From assembly GCA_007570785.1 (NCBI GenBank), contig ML661885.1, positions 32,398,331-32,462,330 of the forward strand: a DNA stretch of 64,000 nucleotides, in the 5' to 3' direction. Positions 45,896-57,760 of this stretch are shown one piece after another. The translations under genes and the position numbers were made by a program. Origin of the DNA: Antilocapra americana (lineage: Eukaryota; Chordata; Mammalia; Artiodactyla; Antilocapridae). Position 1 is the first letter of the stretch. Every line of letters starts with the position of its first letter. The notes beneath the pieces are model-generated. The model was not told where the DNA came from. It worked only from the letters and a program-made list of their open reading frames with translations, and searched no databases.

Positions 45896-47060
45896 TTAAA
45901 GTCATACCTAAAGGATGTGTTATGAGATAGTACACAATCAATCAGTCAATCAAACAAATTAACCGTAGACTTTTGCTAATGGTTTTTGTGTTTAGTGGGG
46001 TACTAGAAGATGAAGTTGTAATAGCAACTCTAATGATCATAGTAAACAAGATCCTTGATACAGCAAAAGCTAACTTCATTATGAATGCATTTCATTTCTA
46101 GAGGATTTATTGTTGTTGCTACTCAGGAAATTCTTCTGGCCAGACTCATTTGTCTCCTTTGATCAAGTAGAGAATCAATGATGGCCTAGAATTTTTAATA
46201 TCAGTAAATCCAATGAATCCTCTGCTTTGACACATTCCTAGACCAATGAAAATTTATGGCCGCAGTGATGACCCTGATGAATTCAAATTCCCTATGTGTC
46301 TTTTGAATTAGCAAAGGGAAATTAAATGGTATGCCTTATGCTTTCTCAGATGTAAGGAGTTTGAGATTTTACAGTTCTTTAAAAATTATTAATCCATGTA
46401 TGTAGTACATAACCATCTCAGAATGAATAGTTGAATAACCAGGTCATTCCATTTTGTTACCATAATTTATAACCAAGTTCACTGTAAAAATAAGAGGATT
46501 AAAAATGAGAGGTTTCTCATGCTATCATTATAACAGAAAGTGGAAATGTGCTTTAGTAAGATCTAAAATTGAGGGGTTTCGGAAAAAAATGTTTTTTAGG
46601 GAAAGCATTATTCTTTTTCTTGTACTCATTACCCCTGTCAACATTTTCACATACATTTATCTGAGCCTCAGAAGTGAAAGAAGCCAGTTGAGAAAAAGGG
46701 TGAAGCCTACTGTGCTCTGGCATTTTAACTACTGGACACACAGAGGGAATCTACAAAATAAAACATTATTTTTCCCTTGAAGAGCTCTTTCTTTCTCCCT
46801 GCTTCTCTAACCTTCACTATGTAAATAATTTCTAATCAACAGCTAGTTCTGATTTCTCTCCTGGGCCAAAGATCTCTATTCCCAACTGATCAGTGAAACT
46901 GGCCATATTAAACAATGACCATCTTAAAGCTCAGATACTTACAGTTGAATCCCCAAACTTCCAACCCATTGTTTCAGTGGTACCATTCTTCAGTTTACCT
47001 TGACACAAAACTGCAAATTCACCCCTGAATTCTTCCTGTTTCTTCTCACCTCTATCCACT
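45896..47060. other. No recognised element
   Basis: About 1.2 kb with an (aatc)n-like patch at 45937-45957. The 91-codon frame at 46505 has no known domain. Confidence 0.5.
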
Positions 47061-47068
47061 AGCCAGCT

Positions 47069-47632
47069 ACCCCAATGTTCATCGCTGCTTTGTTTACAAT
47101 AGCCAGGACATGGAAGCAACCTAGATGCCCATCAACTGACGAATGGATAAGAAAGCTGTGGTACATATACACAATGGAATATTACTCAGCATTAAAAAAA
47201 ATTCATTTGAATCAGTTCTACTCAGATGGACAAAACTGGACCCCATTATCCAGAGTGAATTAAGCCAGAAGCAAAACCAGCAATACAGTATATTAACGCA
47301 TATATATGGAATTTAGTAAGATGGTAACGAGAACCCAGCATGCGAGACAGTAAAAGGAACGCAGATGTATAGAATAGACTCGTGGACTCTGTGGATGAGG
47401 GAAAGGGTGGGATGATATGGGAGAATGGCATTGAAACATGTTAATTATCATATGTGTAATCAATCGCCAGCCCAGGATTGATGCTCGGGGCTGGTGCAAC
47501 GAGATTTCCCGGGGGGAGGGAGGAGGGAGGGGGTTTCTGGAGGGGGAGCATATGTAAACCCATGGTGATATGTCATTGTATGGCAAAACTAATTTAAAAA
47601 AAAAGAAAAGAAAAAAAATAAATAAATAAAAA
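47069..47632 (+). mobile_element. L1-BT 3' end, 5' truncated, poly-A tail
   Basis: Begins accccaatgttcatcgctgc and includes the ORF2 end ([14 protein letters not shown] coding block at 47156-47200) and the full 3' UTR with a G-run cluster at 47511-47533. The A-rich tail is at 47594-47632. I did not find a target duplication. Confidence 0.9.
47511..47533 (+). promoter_or_regulatory. G-quadruplex-capable G-run cluster in the L1-BT 3' UTR
   Basis: A 23-base purine block has runs of 6, 3, 3 and 5 G separated by single A or AGGA spacers, followed by another GGGGG at about 47543. G-rich 3' UTR tracts are a known feature of mammalian L1. The same block appears as C-runs at 15166-15205 and 55013-55055 in the two minus-strand copies, more eroded. 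Confidence 0.7.
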
Positions 47633-47930
47633 GTCTTTGCTTCCTGTTCATGCCGCCTTCATTCTAGCTGCGGCTCTTACCTTGCACGTGAATAGCGACA
47701 ATGATTCCCCATCTGACCTTCTGTAGTATGTGTTTTCTTTTCCAGCCTATTGTATTACTTCCACCATAATTGATATTCTAAAATAATCAGGGGCAGGGCA
47801 GGGAGTTGGGGTGGAGAGTGGTGGTATGTAGGCAGTTTGAGATCAACCAGGACAAATCAGAATCAGAAAGGATGTGGCAGTTCTCAAGTGTGAGCTTAAG
47901 AGATCACGTTCACAGAGGCGTAGAAAGGTC
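47633..47930. other. No recognised element
   Basis: Unique-looking short interval. Confidence 0.45.
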
Positions 47931-47941
47931 AGTGGGTTTTA

Positions 47942-48224
47942 TGCTCTGCTACGCTCAGTCGCTTAGCTGTGTCCGACTCTTTGCAACCCTATAGACTCCT
48001 TCTGCAGGGATTCTCCAGGCAAGAATACTAGAGTGGGTTGCCATGCCCTCTTCCGGGGGATCTTCACAACCTGTGCTGTAGGTGGATTCTTTACCATCTG
48101 AGCCACCAGGGAAGCCTAAGAATACTGGAGTGGGTAGCCTATCCCTTCTCCAGGGGATCTTCCCAAACCAGGAATTGAACTGGGGTCTCCTGCACTGCAG
48201 TTGATTCTTTACCAGCTGAGCCCT
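47942..48224 (-). mobile_element. Bov-tA SINE, two-unit
   Basis: tacgctcagtcgcttagctg to a reversed head ccaccagggaagcc (about 48113), then a second partial unit (aagaatactggagtgggtag to accagctgagccctg). A target duplication gtgggtttta(t/c) is at 47932-47941 and 48225-48235, outside both units, so they entered as one piece. Confidence 0.9.
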
Positions 48225-48354
48225 GTGGGTTTTACAGGTGAAGCAGGAAAGAAGTTGAAGCTTTCAGTCCAGCCAACATTCCTGCAGCCAGGAAAGCCTA
48301 CAATCAGGAAGGTGTTGGCTACTGCTGCCAAAGGTGGAACATCACCAACATCCT

Positions 48355-48478
48355 TCATTTTTTTTCGGCCATCCCATACAGCATGTGGAATCTTAGTTCC
48401 CAGACCAGGGTTAGACCCCAAGCCCTCTGCAGTGGAAGCATGGAGTCTTAATCACTGGACCACCAGAGAAGTCCCCAG
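48355..48478 (-). mobile_element. CHR-type SINE
   Basis: Poly-T start, then cggccatcccatacagcatg, cttagttcccagaccaggg, gtggaagcatggagtcttaa, ccaccagagaagtcccc. Reverse orientation. Confidence 0.85.
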
Positions 48479-48749
48479 TGCCACCTCTTAAAATCTGTAC
48501 CTGTACCTGGGAAATGGAAGCCCAGTATGTACCACACATGAAGGTACATGATTGGACACTGGAACCTTTTCTAACAGCCAACAGAAAAACAAAACAATCT
48601 TTGTTGACAGAAAAAACAAAAGCAACGGTAGGAACAGAGTAGGAAGTAGGGTGACAGGCTTCTCACTTTTGACTTCCAATTTTATGCAGGTTCACCTTAT
48701 TTCTAAAATTAAACCCCCTCCAGGTCTTGGCAGTAATTACTTCAATATG

Positions 48750-48985
48750 ACACCAAAAATACAGACAACAAAACTGAAAACAGACAAGTAGGATTACATC
48801 AAACCAAACAGCATAGTAAAGGAAATAATCAACAGAGTAAAAAGGCAATGAATGCAATGGGAGAAAATATGAGGTTAATATTCAAAAAAAATCAGAAACT
48901 ATTATAATTCAACAAAAACAAAACAACAAGCAAAAGACACAAAAATAACACAGTTTAAAAATGGGCAAAGGACTTGACTGTGTCC
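48750..48985 (+). mobile_element. L1 ORF2 fragment
   Basis: ggattacatcaaaccaaac, agtaaaggaaataatcaac, aaaaaggcaatgaatgcaat, tttaaaaatgggcaaaggac: a short piece of the late ORF2 region. Confidence 0.75.
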
Positions 48986-49212
48986 CCTGGAGATTTTAAC
49001 TCTCAGACCTGTCCACTCCTGCCACTCTGGTTTTCCTACCCTGGCACTGGCTCCCATGAAGGTGAAACAGATCTAAGGAGAGTTGTTGATTTTTAAGTTT
49101 TGTTCAATTTTTCACTTGTTATAAAGAAGTGGTGATTTCTAAGTTCCTTGCATGCAGAACTAGAAACTGGAAGCTATGTGTTACTTTTTTATTATTTAAT
49201 TTCTATTAATGG

Positions 49213-49420
49213 AATGTGGTACAGTGGTAAAAATTTCACCTACCAATTCAGCAGCCCAGGAGATGTTAGGTTCAGACCTTGGGTTGGGAAGATCCCCTGG
49301 AGGAGGGAATGGCAGTCCACTGCAGTATTCTTGTCTGGAGAGTCCCCATGGAAAGAAGAGTCTGGAGGGCTATAGTCCATGGTGTCGCAGAGTCAGATAT
49401 GACTGAGAGACTGAACATGC
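49213..49420 (+). mobile_element. Bov-tA SINE
   Basis: Degraded head (gtacagtggtaaaaatttc), then ccttgggttgggaagatccc, ggagggaatggcagtccac, cgcagagtcagatatgactg. No clear target duplication. Confidence 0.85.
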
Positions 49421-50915
49421 AAGCAATGTGATGGAGAGCTAAGATAAGTAGTCAAGAGGAGTATAATAAATCAAACATAATGTGTTTTTAAATTAAGTGG
49501 GTTTTTAAGCCTATATTGGGTAAGTTTCAAAACAGTGTTAAATAAAGAATTGTATATAAATATTCAGAATTCTTAAATTTTGGATATGATGGTAGCATTT
49601 TTCTAGGTACCTTAGGAAGAAGAATATTTTTGTTGCTAAATTTACCTGGCAATTGATATATAGTTTCTTATGTAATAGGGATAGAAAAATATTAACTGCT
49701 TTATAAGATTAACTAATGTATAATTAGAATAAGTATTTTATGATCCGATTTGCTAATCTGTACTTTAATGTATCTCATTGAATATTGCACATTAAAAGAA
49801 ATTATAAAACATTTATTTGTGGATGTACTTTCCATTATAACTAGAAAAGATTGAATAGTCTTGGAAAGTATTCCAGTTACTCTTAAAAGACAGCATCACT
49901 GAGCTTTACTACTTTGGCAAGAAGGTGCTTTTCTTCTATAAATATTATGGTATCTGAAAAAATTGTTCATTTTATAAAAGCAATTTTTAGCTTTTAGTGT
50001 TTCTTAACAATGCTCTCTTTGCTTTCAGCTCTGTCAGGGAGCAATGCATACTTTGAAAAGAATCTACAAAAGGGAAGTAGTGAAGACTGTCTCCTCTTAT
50101 TGTACATGGAACTGAGGAACATTCCTAGCAGGGCCAACATAGTGCTCTATATCTAATGCCATATACTTTAGTCTTACCAGATGTGTGTCATTCAAAGGAA
50201 GACAGGAAGATGGCATCTTAATCAAAAAAGGACATTCTCTACACTATTTCAGTTATCTTTGGGCAGGTACCCCAGATGTCTTTACACCCTAGAACAATGA
50301 CATAGATTCACGGGGATGTCTTTCTTATGTAACATGGGAGAAAGAAGGGCTATTATAAAAAGGAAAGTTAGGGAAGGGAGTCTACCTGATGACAGGAAAA
50401 ACTGCCCCTGAAAATTGTTGATTTGAAAACAGATTACTTCAAAATCATATCCCAGTTGAAGACCACATCTTACGTCTCTCCTCTGGGTTACAAATGCAAC
50501 CCCACCTTTGTCTGTCCCACTGAAATTTTGTTATCTTGACTTTGCCTTCTTGGTATAATATTCCAAACCTGCCCCCATATCCTGCTCTGGATATTTTAGC
50601 TTCATCTTTGAAAAACAAGGAACAATAGACCTAGCTTATAGTCATATTCTTCCTCAACAGATAATGTCTAGTACCTCGTATTCAAGGTCTCTAGCAACAT
50701 TGCTATTCTCTCTAGTTGTCAACACGGTGGCCCCTCAAGAGCACCACAGGAGCAACTGGAAATTGCAATAGGACCAAATCGGAGTACCATGATAATGGCT
50801 TCAGACTGAGTGCTTCTTCTTTTAAAAAATCATAAAATACACATATTAGCAAAATCAGAAAATATGAAAAGAAAGGATACATTCTGCTACCCAGAAATAA
50901 CTGCACATTTTGAAT
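49421..50915. other. 1.5-kb repeat-poor block
   Basis: No recognised repeat. A pyrimidine tract ending tttgctttcag at 50028 could act as a splice acceptor, but no donor or open frame supports an exon. Confidence 0.5.
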
Positions 50916-50920
50916 ATTTG

Positions 50921-51128
50921 GGTTTCCCTGGTAGCTCAGTGGTAAAGAATCCACCTACAAATACAGGAAATGCAGGTTCAATCCCTGGGTCAAAAAAATC
51001 CCCTGGAAAAGGAAATGGCACCCCACTCCGGTAGTCTTGCCTAGAGAATCCCATGGACAGAGGAGCCTGGCGAGCTACAGTCAGTGGGGTCACAAATAGT
51101 TGGCCATGACTTAGAGAATAAACAACAA
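50921..51128 (+). mobile_element. Bov-tA SINE
   Basis: gggtttccctggtagctcag, gcaggttcaatccctggg, caccccactccggtagtc, agagaataaacaacaacatc tail. Full-length type. Confidence 0.9.
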
Positions 51129-51189
51129 CATCCCTATCTATATATTGAAACAAATAAATAAATCTTTGAAATTATGTAATACAAAATGT

Positions 51190-51600
51190 TTTGAATGTAA
51201 GATTTAACTCTCCAGCTCATTGAGAACACCTTTCCACATTAATAAATTCACCTGTACAACATAATCTTTAACGGCTGCAGAATGTTCAACTGAATTACAA
51301 TTTAATTAGTCAATGTAGTATAGCTGGATATTCAAGTTGTTTCTAATTTTTCACAATTCCACACAGTATGTGATGGACATCTTTGTAGCTTAATACTCTC
51401 TTACTTTGTTAGTTACTTCCTTGGAAATTGCTCCTGGAAGAGATAGTTCTGGGTCAATATTTAAGTCTTTTATACATAACCTCCAGAAAGGTTATATCAA
51501 TATACACTCCCACAAGCAACATATGAGTCTCCTTACAAGATTATGTGCTTCACTTGAGGAATGCTAACACATCAAGCTTTGGTAAAGAGTCTGTGTTAGA
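51190..51600 (-). mobile_element. Ancient L1 ORF2 C-terminal fragment
   Basis: Reversed order of an old L1: tatagctggatattcaagttg, gatggacatctttgtagctt, tccttggaaattgctcctgg, ctccagaaaggttatatcaa, actcccacaagcaacatatg. Confidence 0.7.
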
Positions 51601-52360
51601 GTTAAGAGAGTGCATAAATTACATATTGATTCGTGTACATGTAAATAATCTTTCTCTAGATGGAAAATTATAGAGACCTATGGTTTTTCTGCCTTGCTTA
51701 GTAGTTTGCTCATGGCTCCTGTATTCACAGGCTTTATAAACAGAGCTTTAAATATCTACTGATTTGTGGCAAACCAGGCAAGATAATTATTCCACCACAT
51801 ATGAAGGCATGTTTTGTTCTCAGCATCTAGATTGTCTGAGGCTTTGATTAGCTACCCAAGCTGCTGAGTCTTGAAATTTGGCTTATTTTCTTATTTGAAG
51901 AAAGTCTACCAACTAACTTGAATGTCAGAAAGTAGCAAAGCAGATTTATAAAGACAAACTATTTACACATTTCTGAGGAAAACTTGGTTTGTATCCTTTG
52001 TTTAAAATCATTATGAGGTCAAAGCACCAAGGTTCCCAGTGAATCCAATAAATTATTATTGCCTGAAAACAATTTCTATCAAAGTTGATAATAGATAGGC
52101 TACTGAGAGAGATTGTGAAATTTCCTTTTCCCAAAAAGGCATTGAATGATGACCTGAGCTGTCATTAATATAGTTTATTTCTTCCACTATTGTAAGCATG
52201 TGAAAAGGGCACTGTGAAACAATCAATATGAATTGGGAAGAAGACTGTCTAACGACAACAAGATCTGGGAGGTATATATGTTGTAGAAGAAGATAACTGG
52301 ATTTGTATTTGAATTTGAGATATTTTGTTCATCATTTTCCATCCATTTAACAAATATTTG
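51601..52360. other. No recognised element
   Basis: AT-rich unique-looking DNA with no frames of note. Confidence 0.5.
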
Positions 52361-52368
52361 TTGAGTAT

Positions 52369-52578
52369 TTGGGCTTCCATGGTGGCTCAGATGGTAAAGA
52401 ATCTGCTTGCAATGCAGGAGACCCAGGTTTGATCCCTGGGTTGAGAAGATCCCTTGGAGAAGAGAACAGCAACCCACTCCAGTACTCTTGCCTGGAGAAT
52501 TTCATGGCCAGAGGAGCCTGGTTGGCTACAGTCCATGCGGCTGCAAAGAGCTGGACATGACTGAGTGGCTAACACACA
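52369..52578 (+). mobile_element. Bov-tA SINE
   Basis: gggcttccatggtggctcag, ggtttgatccctgggttgag, ccactccagtactcttgcc, ctggacatgactgagtggc. tatttgg at the left and acatttgg at the right may be a target duplication. Confidence 0.92.
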
Positions 52579-52683
52579 TTTGGACCAGAAGTTGAAATTC
52601 GTGCTTAAATACAATGGTGAGCAACACTGACACCATCTTTTTCTCTCAGGCATGCAGAAAGTGGACATTAAAAAGTAAATATA

Positions 52684-52866
52684 AGGACTCCCCTGGTGAC
52701 CCAGAAGCTATGACTCCTTGCTCCCAATGCAGGGGGCCTGGGTTTGATCGCTGGTCAGGGAACTAGATCCCACATACCACATCTATAGATCTGCATGATG
52801 TAACAAAGATAGAATATCCTACAAGTCACAACTAAGACCTGGCACAGTCATATAAACAAACAATTT
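52684..52866 (+). mobile_element. CHR-type SINE with perfect 16-bp target duplication
   Basis: aggactcccctggtgacccag, gggtttgatcgctggtcagg, ctaagacctggcacagtca and an aaacaaacaattt tail. ttaaaaagtaaatata flanks it at 52668-52683 and 52867-52882, with no mismatch. Confidence 0.92.
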
Positions 52867-52882
52867 TTAAAAAGTAAATATA

Positions 52883-53920
52883 TTTTTAGCTCCAACAAAA
52901 AAGAACTTGACAGTCCTCATTCCAATCACTACAACAAGAAAAAGCTGAACAAACTGAACATGAATAACATTTACTTGAATCTATCAGAGAAGCAAAGCCA
53001 CAGAGCTAGGTGTCATGCTGAAATATAGAGAGACAGGTGAATTTGGAGAGTCACTGCTGAAATTTACTTACGGAAGCAAAAGTTAACTGGTGTGAATGTT
53101 TACAATGGTGATTTTGACAATACATTAAAATGCATGAAAATCTAAAGAAATAATTTAGGAGGTCAGCAGATCCCAGCATGGAATGCAAACTCTAATTTGT
53201 AATATAAGAAACGATTTCACTGAAAGGATTGGGGGAAAATGCTGATCTAAGCAGCATGGAAAATGAATGCAATCTGAAAGACTGAAGGCAAAAACAACTG
53301 AACAGAAGCACTGTACTCTAGTCGATAAAGTTGCTTCCCAAAGGAGCCTGAATTAATAATTCTGATACCACTATAGATGCCTATCGGAATTGAACACTTA
53401 GGTAAATGGATGGCAGGTGGTGGGATCCAGGTTCCTCACCGTTGGAGTGGAGTTTATAGATAAGCAAGCAGAACAGACTAGAGTGATCCATATGGTAATG
53501 GATTAGAGTTAGAAACATCATTATGAACTCATGTTTAGTTGCATATAGATACAGATGGCTATATCAATGTGCATGTGTGCATGTGTGTGTGCATAGGCTA
53601 GTAGATATGCAAGCATACTGACTTATATTTTCTTATTCTTTCAACTGAGAGGGCCTAGAAGCAATGATACCCCAATATCATAAGAACATCTAGCATGCAA
53701 ATCTTGGGTTTCTAATACAAATTTCCAATAAAAAGGAAAGGACTCCTTAGAGAAATGGCTGGCTCTTGAACCAGGGCAGGAAATAAACATCCTAAGCCTG
53801 AAACTCCCTGTAGTGTCAGAAATAAGGAAGTTCTGAGAACTCCTGTCTTTCCCCAAACTCACATTGGAAAATCATTGAAGGTTTGTACCCAAGACAATGA
53901 CATCCACTTTTTGAAAATAT
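52883..53920. other. No recognised element; short TG microsatellite
   Basis: A degenerate (TGTGCA)n patch at about 53568-53595. Otherwise unique-looking. Confidence 0.5.
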
Positions 53921-54534
53921 CCCAGGCTGAAGTATCAGTTCTATTCAGGGGCTCAGTCGTGTCTGACTCTTTCTGACCCCATGGGATGCAGCACACCAGG
54001 CTTCCCTGTCCATTGTCGACTCCTGGAGTTTACTGAAACTCATGTCCATTGAGTCAATGATACCATCCAGCCACCTCATCCTCTGTCACCCCTTCTCCTC
54101 TTGCCTTCAATCTTTCCCAGCATCAGAGTCTGTTCAAATGAGTCAGTTCTTCACACCAGGTGGCCAAAGTATTGGAGTTTCAGCTTCAGCGTCAGTCCTT
54201 CCAATGAATATTCAGGACTGATGTCCTTTAGGATGGACTGATTGGACCTGCTTCCAGCCCAAGGGACTCTGAAGAGTCTTCTCCAACACCACAGTTCAAA
54301 AGCATTAATTTTTCGATGCTCAGCTTTCTTTATAGTCCAACTCTCACATCCATACACGACTACTGGAAAAACCATAGCTTTGACTAGACAGACCTTTGTT
54401 GGCAAAGTAACATCTCTGCTTTTTAATATGCTGACTAGGTTGGTCATAACTTTTCTTCCAAGGAAGTGTCTTTTAATTTCATGGTTGCAGTCACCATCTG
54501 CAGTGATTTTGGAGGCCCCCCAAAATAAAGCCTC

Positions 54535-54783
54535 TCACTGTTTCCATTGTTTCCCAACTATTTGCCATAAAGTGATGGGGCCAGAGGCCTTGATATTAGT
54601 TTTTTGAATGTTGAGTTTTAAGACAGCCTTTTCATTCTCCTCTTTCACTTTCATCGAGAGGTTCTTTAGTTCTTCTTTACTTTCTGCCATAAGGGTGATG
54701 TCATCTGCATATCTGAGGTTATTGATAATTCTCCTGGCAATACTGATTCCAGCTTGTGCTTCATCCAGCCCAGCGTTTCTCAT
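54535..54783 (-). pseudogene. BovB RT fragment with YADD motif
   Basis: 82 open codons on the minus strand carrying NNLRYADDITLM, the RT catalytic block, followed by the usual helical segment. Upstream frames are cut by the L1-BT insertion. A second open stretch at 54151-54447 carries the GCESWTIKKAEH and ELWCWRRL blocks of the ORF2 C-terminus. Confidence 0.85.
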
Positions 54784-54913
54784 GATGTACTCTGCATATA
54801 AGTTAAATAAGCAGGCTGACAGTATACAGCCTTGATATACTCCTTTCCCTATTTGGAACCAGTCTGTTGTTACATATCCAGTTTTAACTGTTGCTTCCTG
54901 ACCTGCATACAGA

Positions 54914-55572
54914 ATTCTTTTATTTATTTATTTATTTTTTAAATTTTCTTTACTTTATTGTGTTGGTTTTGCCATACAATGACATGAAACCGCCATGGGT
55001 TTACATATGCTCCTCCAGAACTCCCCTCCCGCCTCCCTCCCGATTCCCTCCCCCTGGGTCATGTCGGTGCACCAGCCCCGAGCATCAAACCTGGGCTGGC
55101 GATTGATTTCACATATGATAATTAACATGTTTCAATGCCATTCTCCCATATCATCCCACCCTTGCCCTTTTCCACAGAGTCCACAAGTCTGTTCTATACA
55201 TCTGAGTTCCTTTTGCTGTCTCGCATGCAGGGTTCTCGTTACCATCTTTCTAAATTCCATATATATGCGTTAGTATACTGTATTTTTGTTTTTGCTTCTG
55301 GCTTACTTCACTCTGGATAATAGGCTCCAGTTCCATACACCTGAGTAGAACTGACTCAAAAGAATTTTTTTTTTAATGCTGAGTAATATTCCATTGTGTA
55401 TATGTACCACAGCTTTCTTATCCATTCGTCAGTTGATGGGCATCTAGGTTGCTTCCATGTCCTGGCTATTGTAAACAATGCAGCGATGAACATTGGGGTA
55501 CATGTGTCTCTTTCAATTCTGGTTTCCTCAGTGTGTATGCCCAGCAGTGGGATTGCTGGGTCATATGGCATT
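54914..55572 (-). mobile_element. L1-BT, 5' truncated, inserted in BovB
   Basis: The T-rich start (tcttttatttatttatttat) is the poly-A tail of a minus-strand element. The 3' UTR and ORF2 end follow (71 open codons at 55356-55571 ending YSALKKKFF). gacctgcatacaga is duplicated at 54900-54913 and 55573-55586. It therefore entered an already resident BovB. Confidence 0.93.
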
Positions 55573-55964
55573 GACCTGCATACAGATTTCTTAGGAGGCA
55601 GGTAAGGTGGTCTGGCATTCCCATCTCTTTAAGAATTTAAGAGGTGGCAAGAATACACAGAAGAATTATACAAAAAAAGGTCTTCACGACCCAGATAACC
55701 ATAGTGGTGTGATCACTCACCTAGAGCCAGACATCCTGGAATGTGAAGTCAAGTGGGCCTTAGGAAGCATCCTGTGAACAAAGCTAGTGGAGGTGATGGA
55801 ATTCCAGTTGAGCTATTTAAGATCCTAAAAGATGATGCTGTGGAAGTACTGCACTCAATATGCCAGCAAATTTGGAAAACTCAGCAGTGGCCACAGGCTG
55901 AAGTATGGAGTGTGGATTAAAGAAGGGCAAGAACATGTGTGGTGAGGGTTTGGGACTAGAGGAT

Positions 55965-56145
55965 GTACACTATGTTAGACAGGATAAGCAACAAGGTCCT
56001 ACTGGATCAAATACCTTATAATAAACCATAATGGAATGGAATATATATACAAAAAAGTCTCTGTGTATAACTGAGTCCCTTTCCTGGACTACAGAGATTG
56101 ATATGACATTCTAAATCAAATATCCTTCAGTTAAAAAAAAAAAAA
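55965..56145 (+). mobile_element. L1 3' UTR fragment with poly-A
   Basis: ataagcaacaaggtcctactg, taataaaccataatggaatg, tataactgagtccctttcc, ctaaatcaaatatccttcag and an A-run at 56130-56143. Only the last ~180 bp of the element. Confidence 0.8.
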
Positions 56146-56224
56146 GAATGTGTGTGGGATAGAACAGTGAAGAGGTCCAGGTGAGGGATGATCTGTTTTA
56201 GCCCAAAGATGGGAGCAGGTGAGA

Positions 56225-56370
56225 GAGAAGATGGAGTTGGAATTCCAGCTCTGATGCTAACAGGGCAGTCTGGACGTGAGTAAGTCACTAACATTTCCTG
56301 CCCCTTTATTTCCTCTTTTGCTTCCTCTTTTGTTAAAGGTGTGATATTCACAGCAGAATCCAATCCATAG
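56225..56370 (+). mobile_element. MIR fragment
   Basis: tggaattccagctctgatgc, gtgagtaagtcactaacatt, tgcccctttatttcctc match the MIR core on the plus strand with divergence. A 126-codon minus-strand frame spanning it is chance. Confidence 0.5.
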
Positions 56371-56860
56371 GTATCTCTTAAAAATATTAAATTTCTGTAA
56401 ACAAGCAGTGTTTGTTGTTTCAGAAAATAACATTGTTGGTTATGCCATAAAAATTGAGAAGTAATTTTCCTACTTACTAAAGCTTCATGTTTTGTTTTCA
56501 TCTTCACATTTTAAGAGAAGTTTTTAGTGCTGAGAATAAAAAACAATGAGATCTTAGACAGGACCAGTGAGGAAAGCTTAAATGAATTGAAATCATTTAG
56601 CTTACACAAAAAAAGATTCAGTGATGATTTGATGACAATTTTCCAGTGAAAGAAAAGTTACAGAAAAAGACATAGCTAATTATTCTCTCCTTTTGTAAGG
56701 ATTTTAATGAGAAGAAGCGGCTTAAATTGCTAGGAAGGGGCTAGGAAGTACTTTTGACTGTATCTGTGAGATGTACTAGCATGACTGAAATCTGTAAAAT
56801 AAGGTCAGACAATGATTTGCCCTAAGTATTATGAATTTTCCTTCATAAAGACAGGTGGTT
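56371..56860. other. No recognised element
   Basis: AT-rich, nothing assignable. Confidence 0.45.
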
Positions 56861-56929
56861 GGACCAGAAGGGCCCTGAAGATCTCTTCCAACCCTTTCAT
56901 TCCACCAGAGAAGGGATTAATCTCTATTG

Positions 56930-57180
56930 ATTCTTGCATGGTGACAGGCGCTTTCATGATGTCTCTTAATCCTTCCAATAATGTGATGAATTGGGATAAT
57001 TACTCCTGCTTTAGAGAAACAGATGCTTCCTTCCCCTCTTTTCTTTCCCATACCTTGGAAGAAGCATCTTTTTGCATGCAAAGGGAATAATAACTGGGCC
57101 CTGAAACTGGGCAGCTTTTCATGTGCAGTAGTTAAATAGTTTGTAGTCACAGAGTAAGGGGTGCAAGAAATGAAACGGCA
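56930..57180 (+). mobile_element. MIR-like fragment
   Basis: tgatgtctcttaatccttcc, gggataattactcctgcttt, agaaacagatgcttcc and gtagtcacagagtaagggg follow MIR order read tail to head. Strongly diverged. Confidence 0.5.
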
Positions 57181-57439
57181 TTCCTCGTTTCTGCTTGGTG
57201 GTGAAAAGCATCCTTTTTCAGTCATTCCCACTTAATGCTCAGCCTCTGTTGACTCCTCCCCCCAATCTGAGATTAGGGCCTATGGAACGCTATGGAGCAG
57301 GGTTTACTGGTTTACTACAGAGTGATTACTGTTGATACCAGCACCTACATCCAGATACCAAGAACTGCCAGCACCCTGGGAACTCAGTCCCTCTGAGAGA
57401 CTACTCTATTCTACCTTCAAAGGCCACCATTGATCCAAC

Positions 57440-57760
57440 TTCTAATACTATAGACTAATTCTGTATGTTTTCAAATTTTATAGAAATGAGATCATAGAGG
57501 ATGTGTCACTTGTGTCTGACTTGTTTAGTTCAAATTTACATTTGTGAGAATCATTCCCACTGCTCTGAAGAGCAGCCCTTTGTTCCCTTTCATTGCTGAA
57601 TAATACTCCACACTGCATGTATATCCCATGTCATGTTTATCCATTCCATGACTGTTGGAGATATAGGCTGTTGGCTATTGAGAACAACACTTAATTTCAG
57701 GTGGCACGTGGTCTGCACATCTGTTGCATAAATTCTTAGAAGTAGCAGTCTTTACCTTTT
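57440..57760 (-). mobile_element. Ancient L1 fragment
   Basis: tgagatcatagaggatgtgt, cattgctgaataatactcc, atgtttatccattccatgac, ctgttggctattgagaacaa and aattcttagaagtagcagtc: reversed L1 ORF2 end. Confidence 0.7.

Larger units (their letters stand above)
53936..55893 (-). mobile_element. BovB with inverted 5' segment (twin priming), split by L1-BT
   Basis: 53936-54913 is minus-strand BovB from its 3' end (ggggctcagtcgtgtctg) into the RT domain. L1-BT occupies 54914-55572. BovB resumes on the minus strand at about 55573-55637 (ggtggtctggcattcccatc). From 55638 to 55893 the sequence is plus-strand BovB, upstream of the RT region (caagaatacacagaagaatt to actcagcagtggccacagg). The target duplication caggctgaagtat at 53923-53935 and 55894-55906 encloses everything. 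About 316 bp of the element are missing at the inversion junction, judged against 3664-6739. Confidence 0.9.

Noticed and set aside
50000..50110. Splice acceptor tttgctttcag at 50028 as an exon start
   Set aside because: No open frame, donor or conservation evidence; such motifs are frequent by chance.
56127..56507. 126-codon minus-strand frame
   Set aside because: It starts in unique DNA, crosses a MIR and ends in a poly-A tract (poly-F end); composition is not coding-like.
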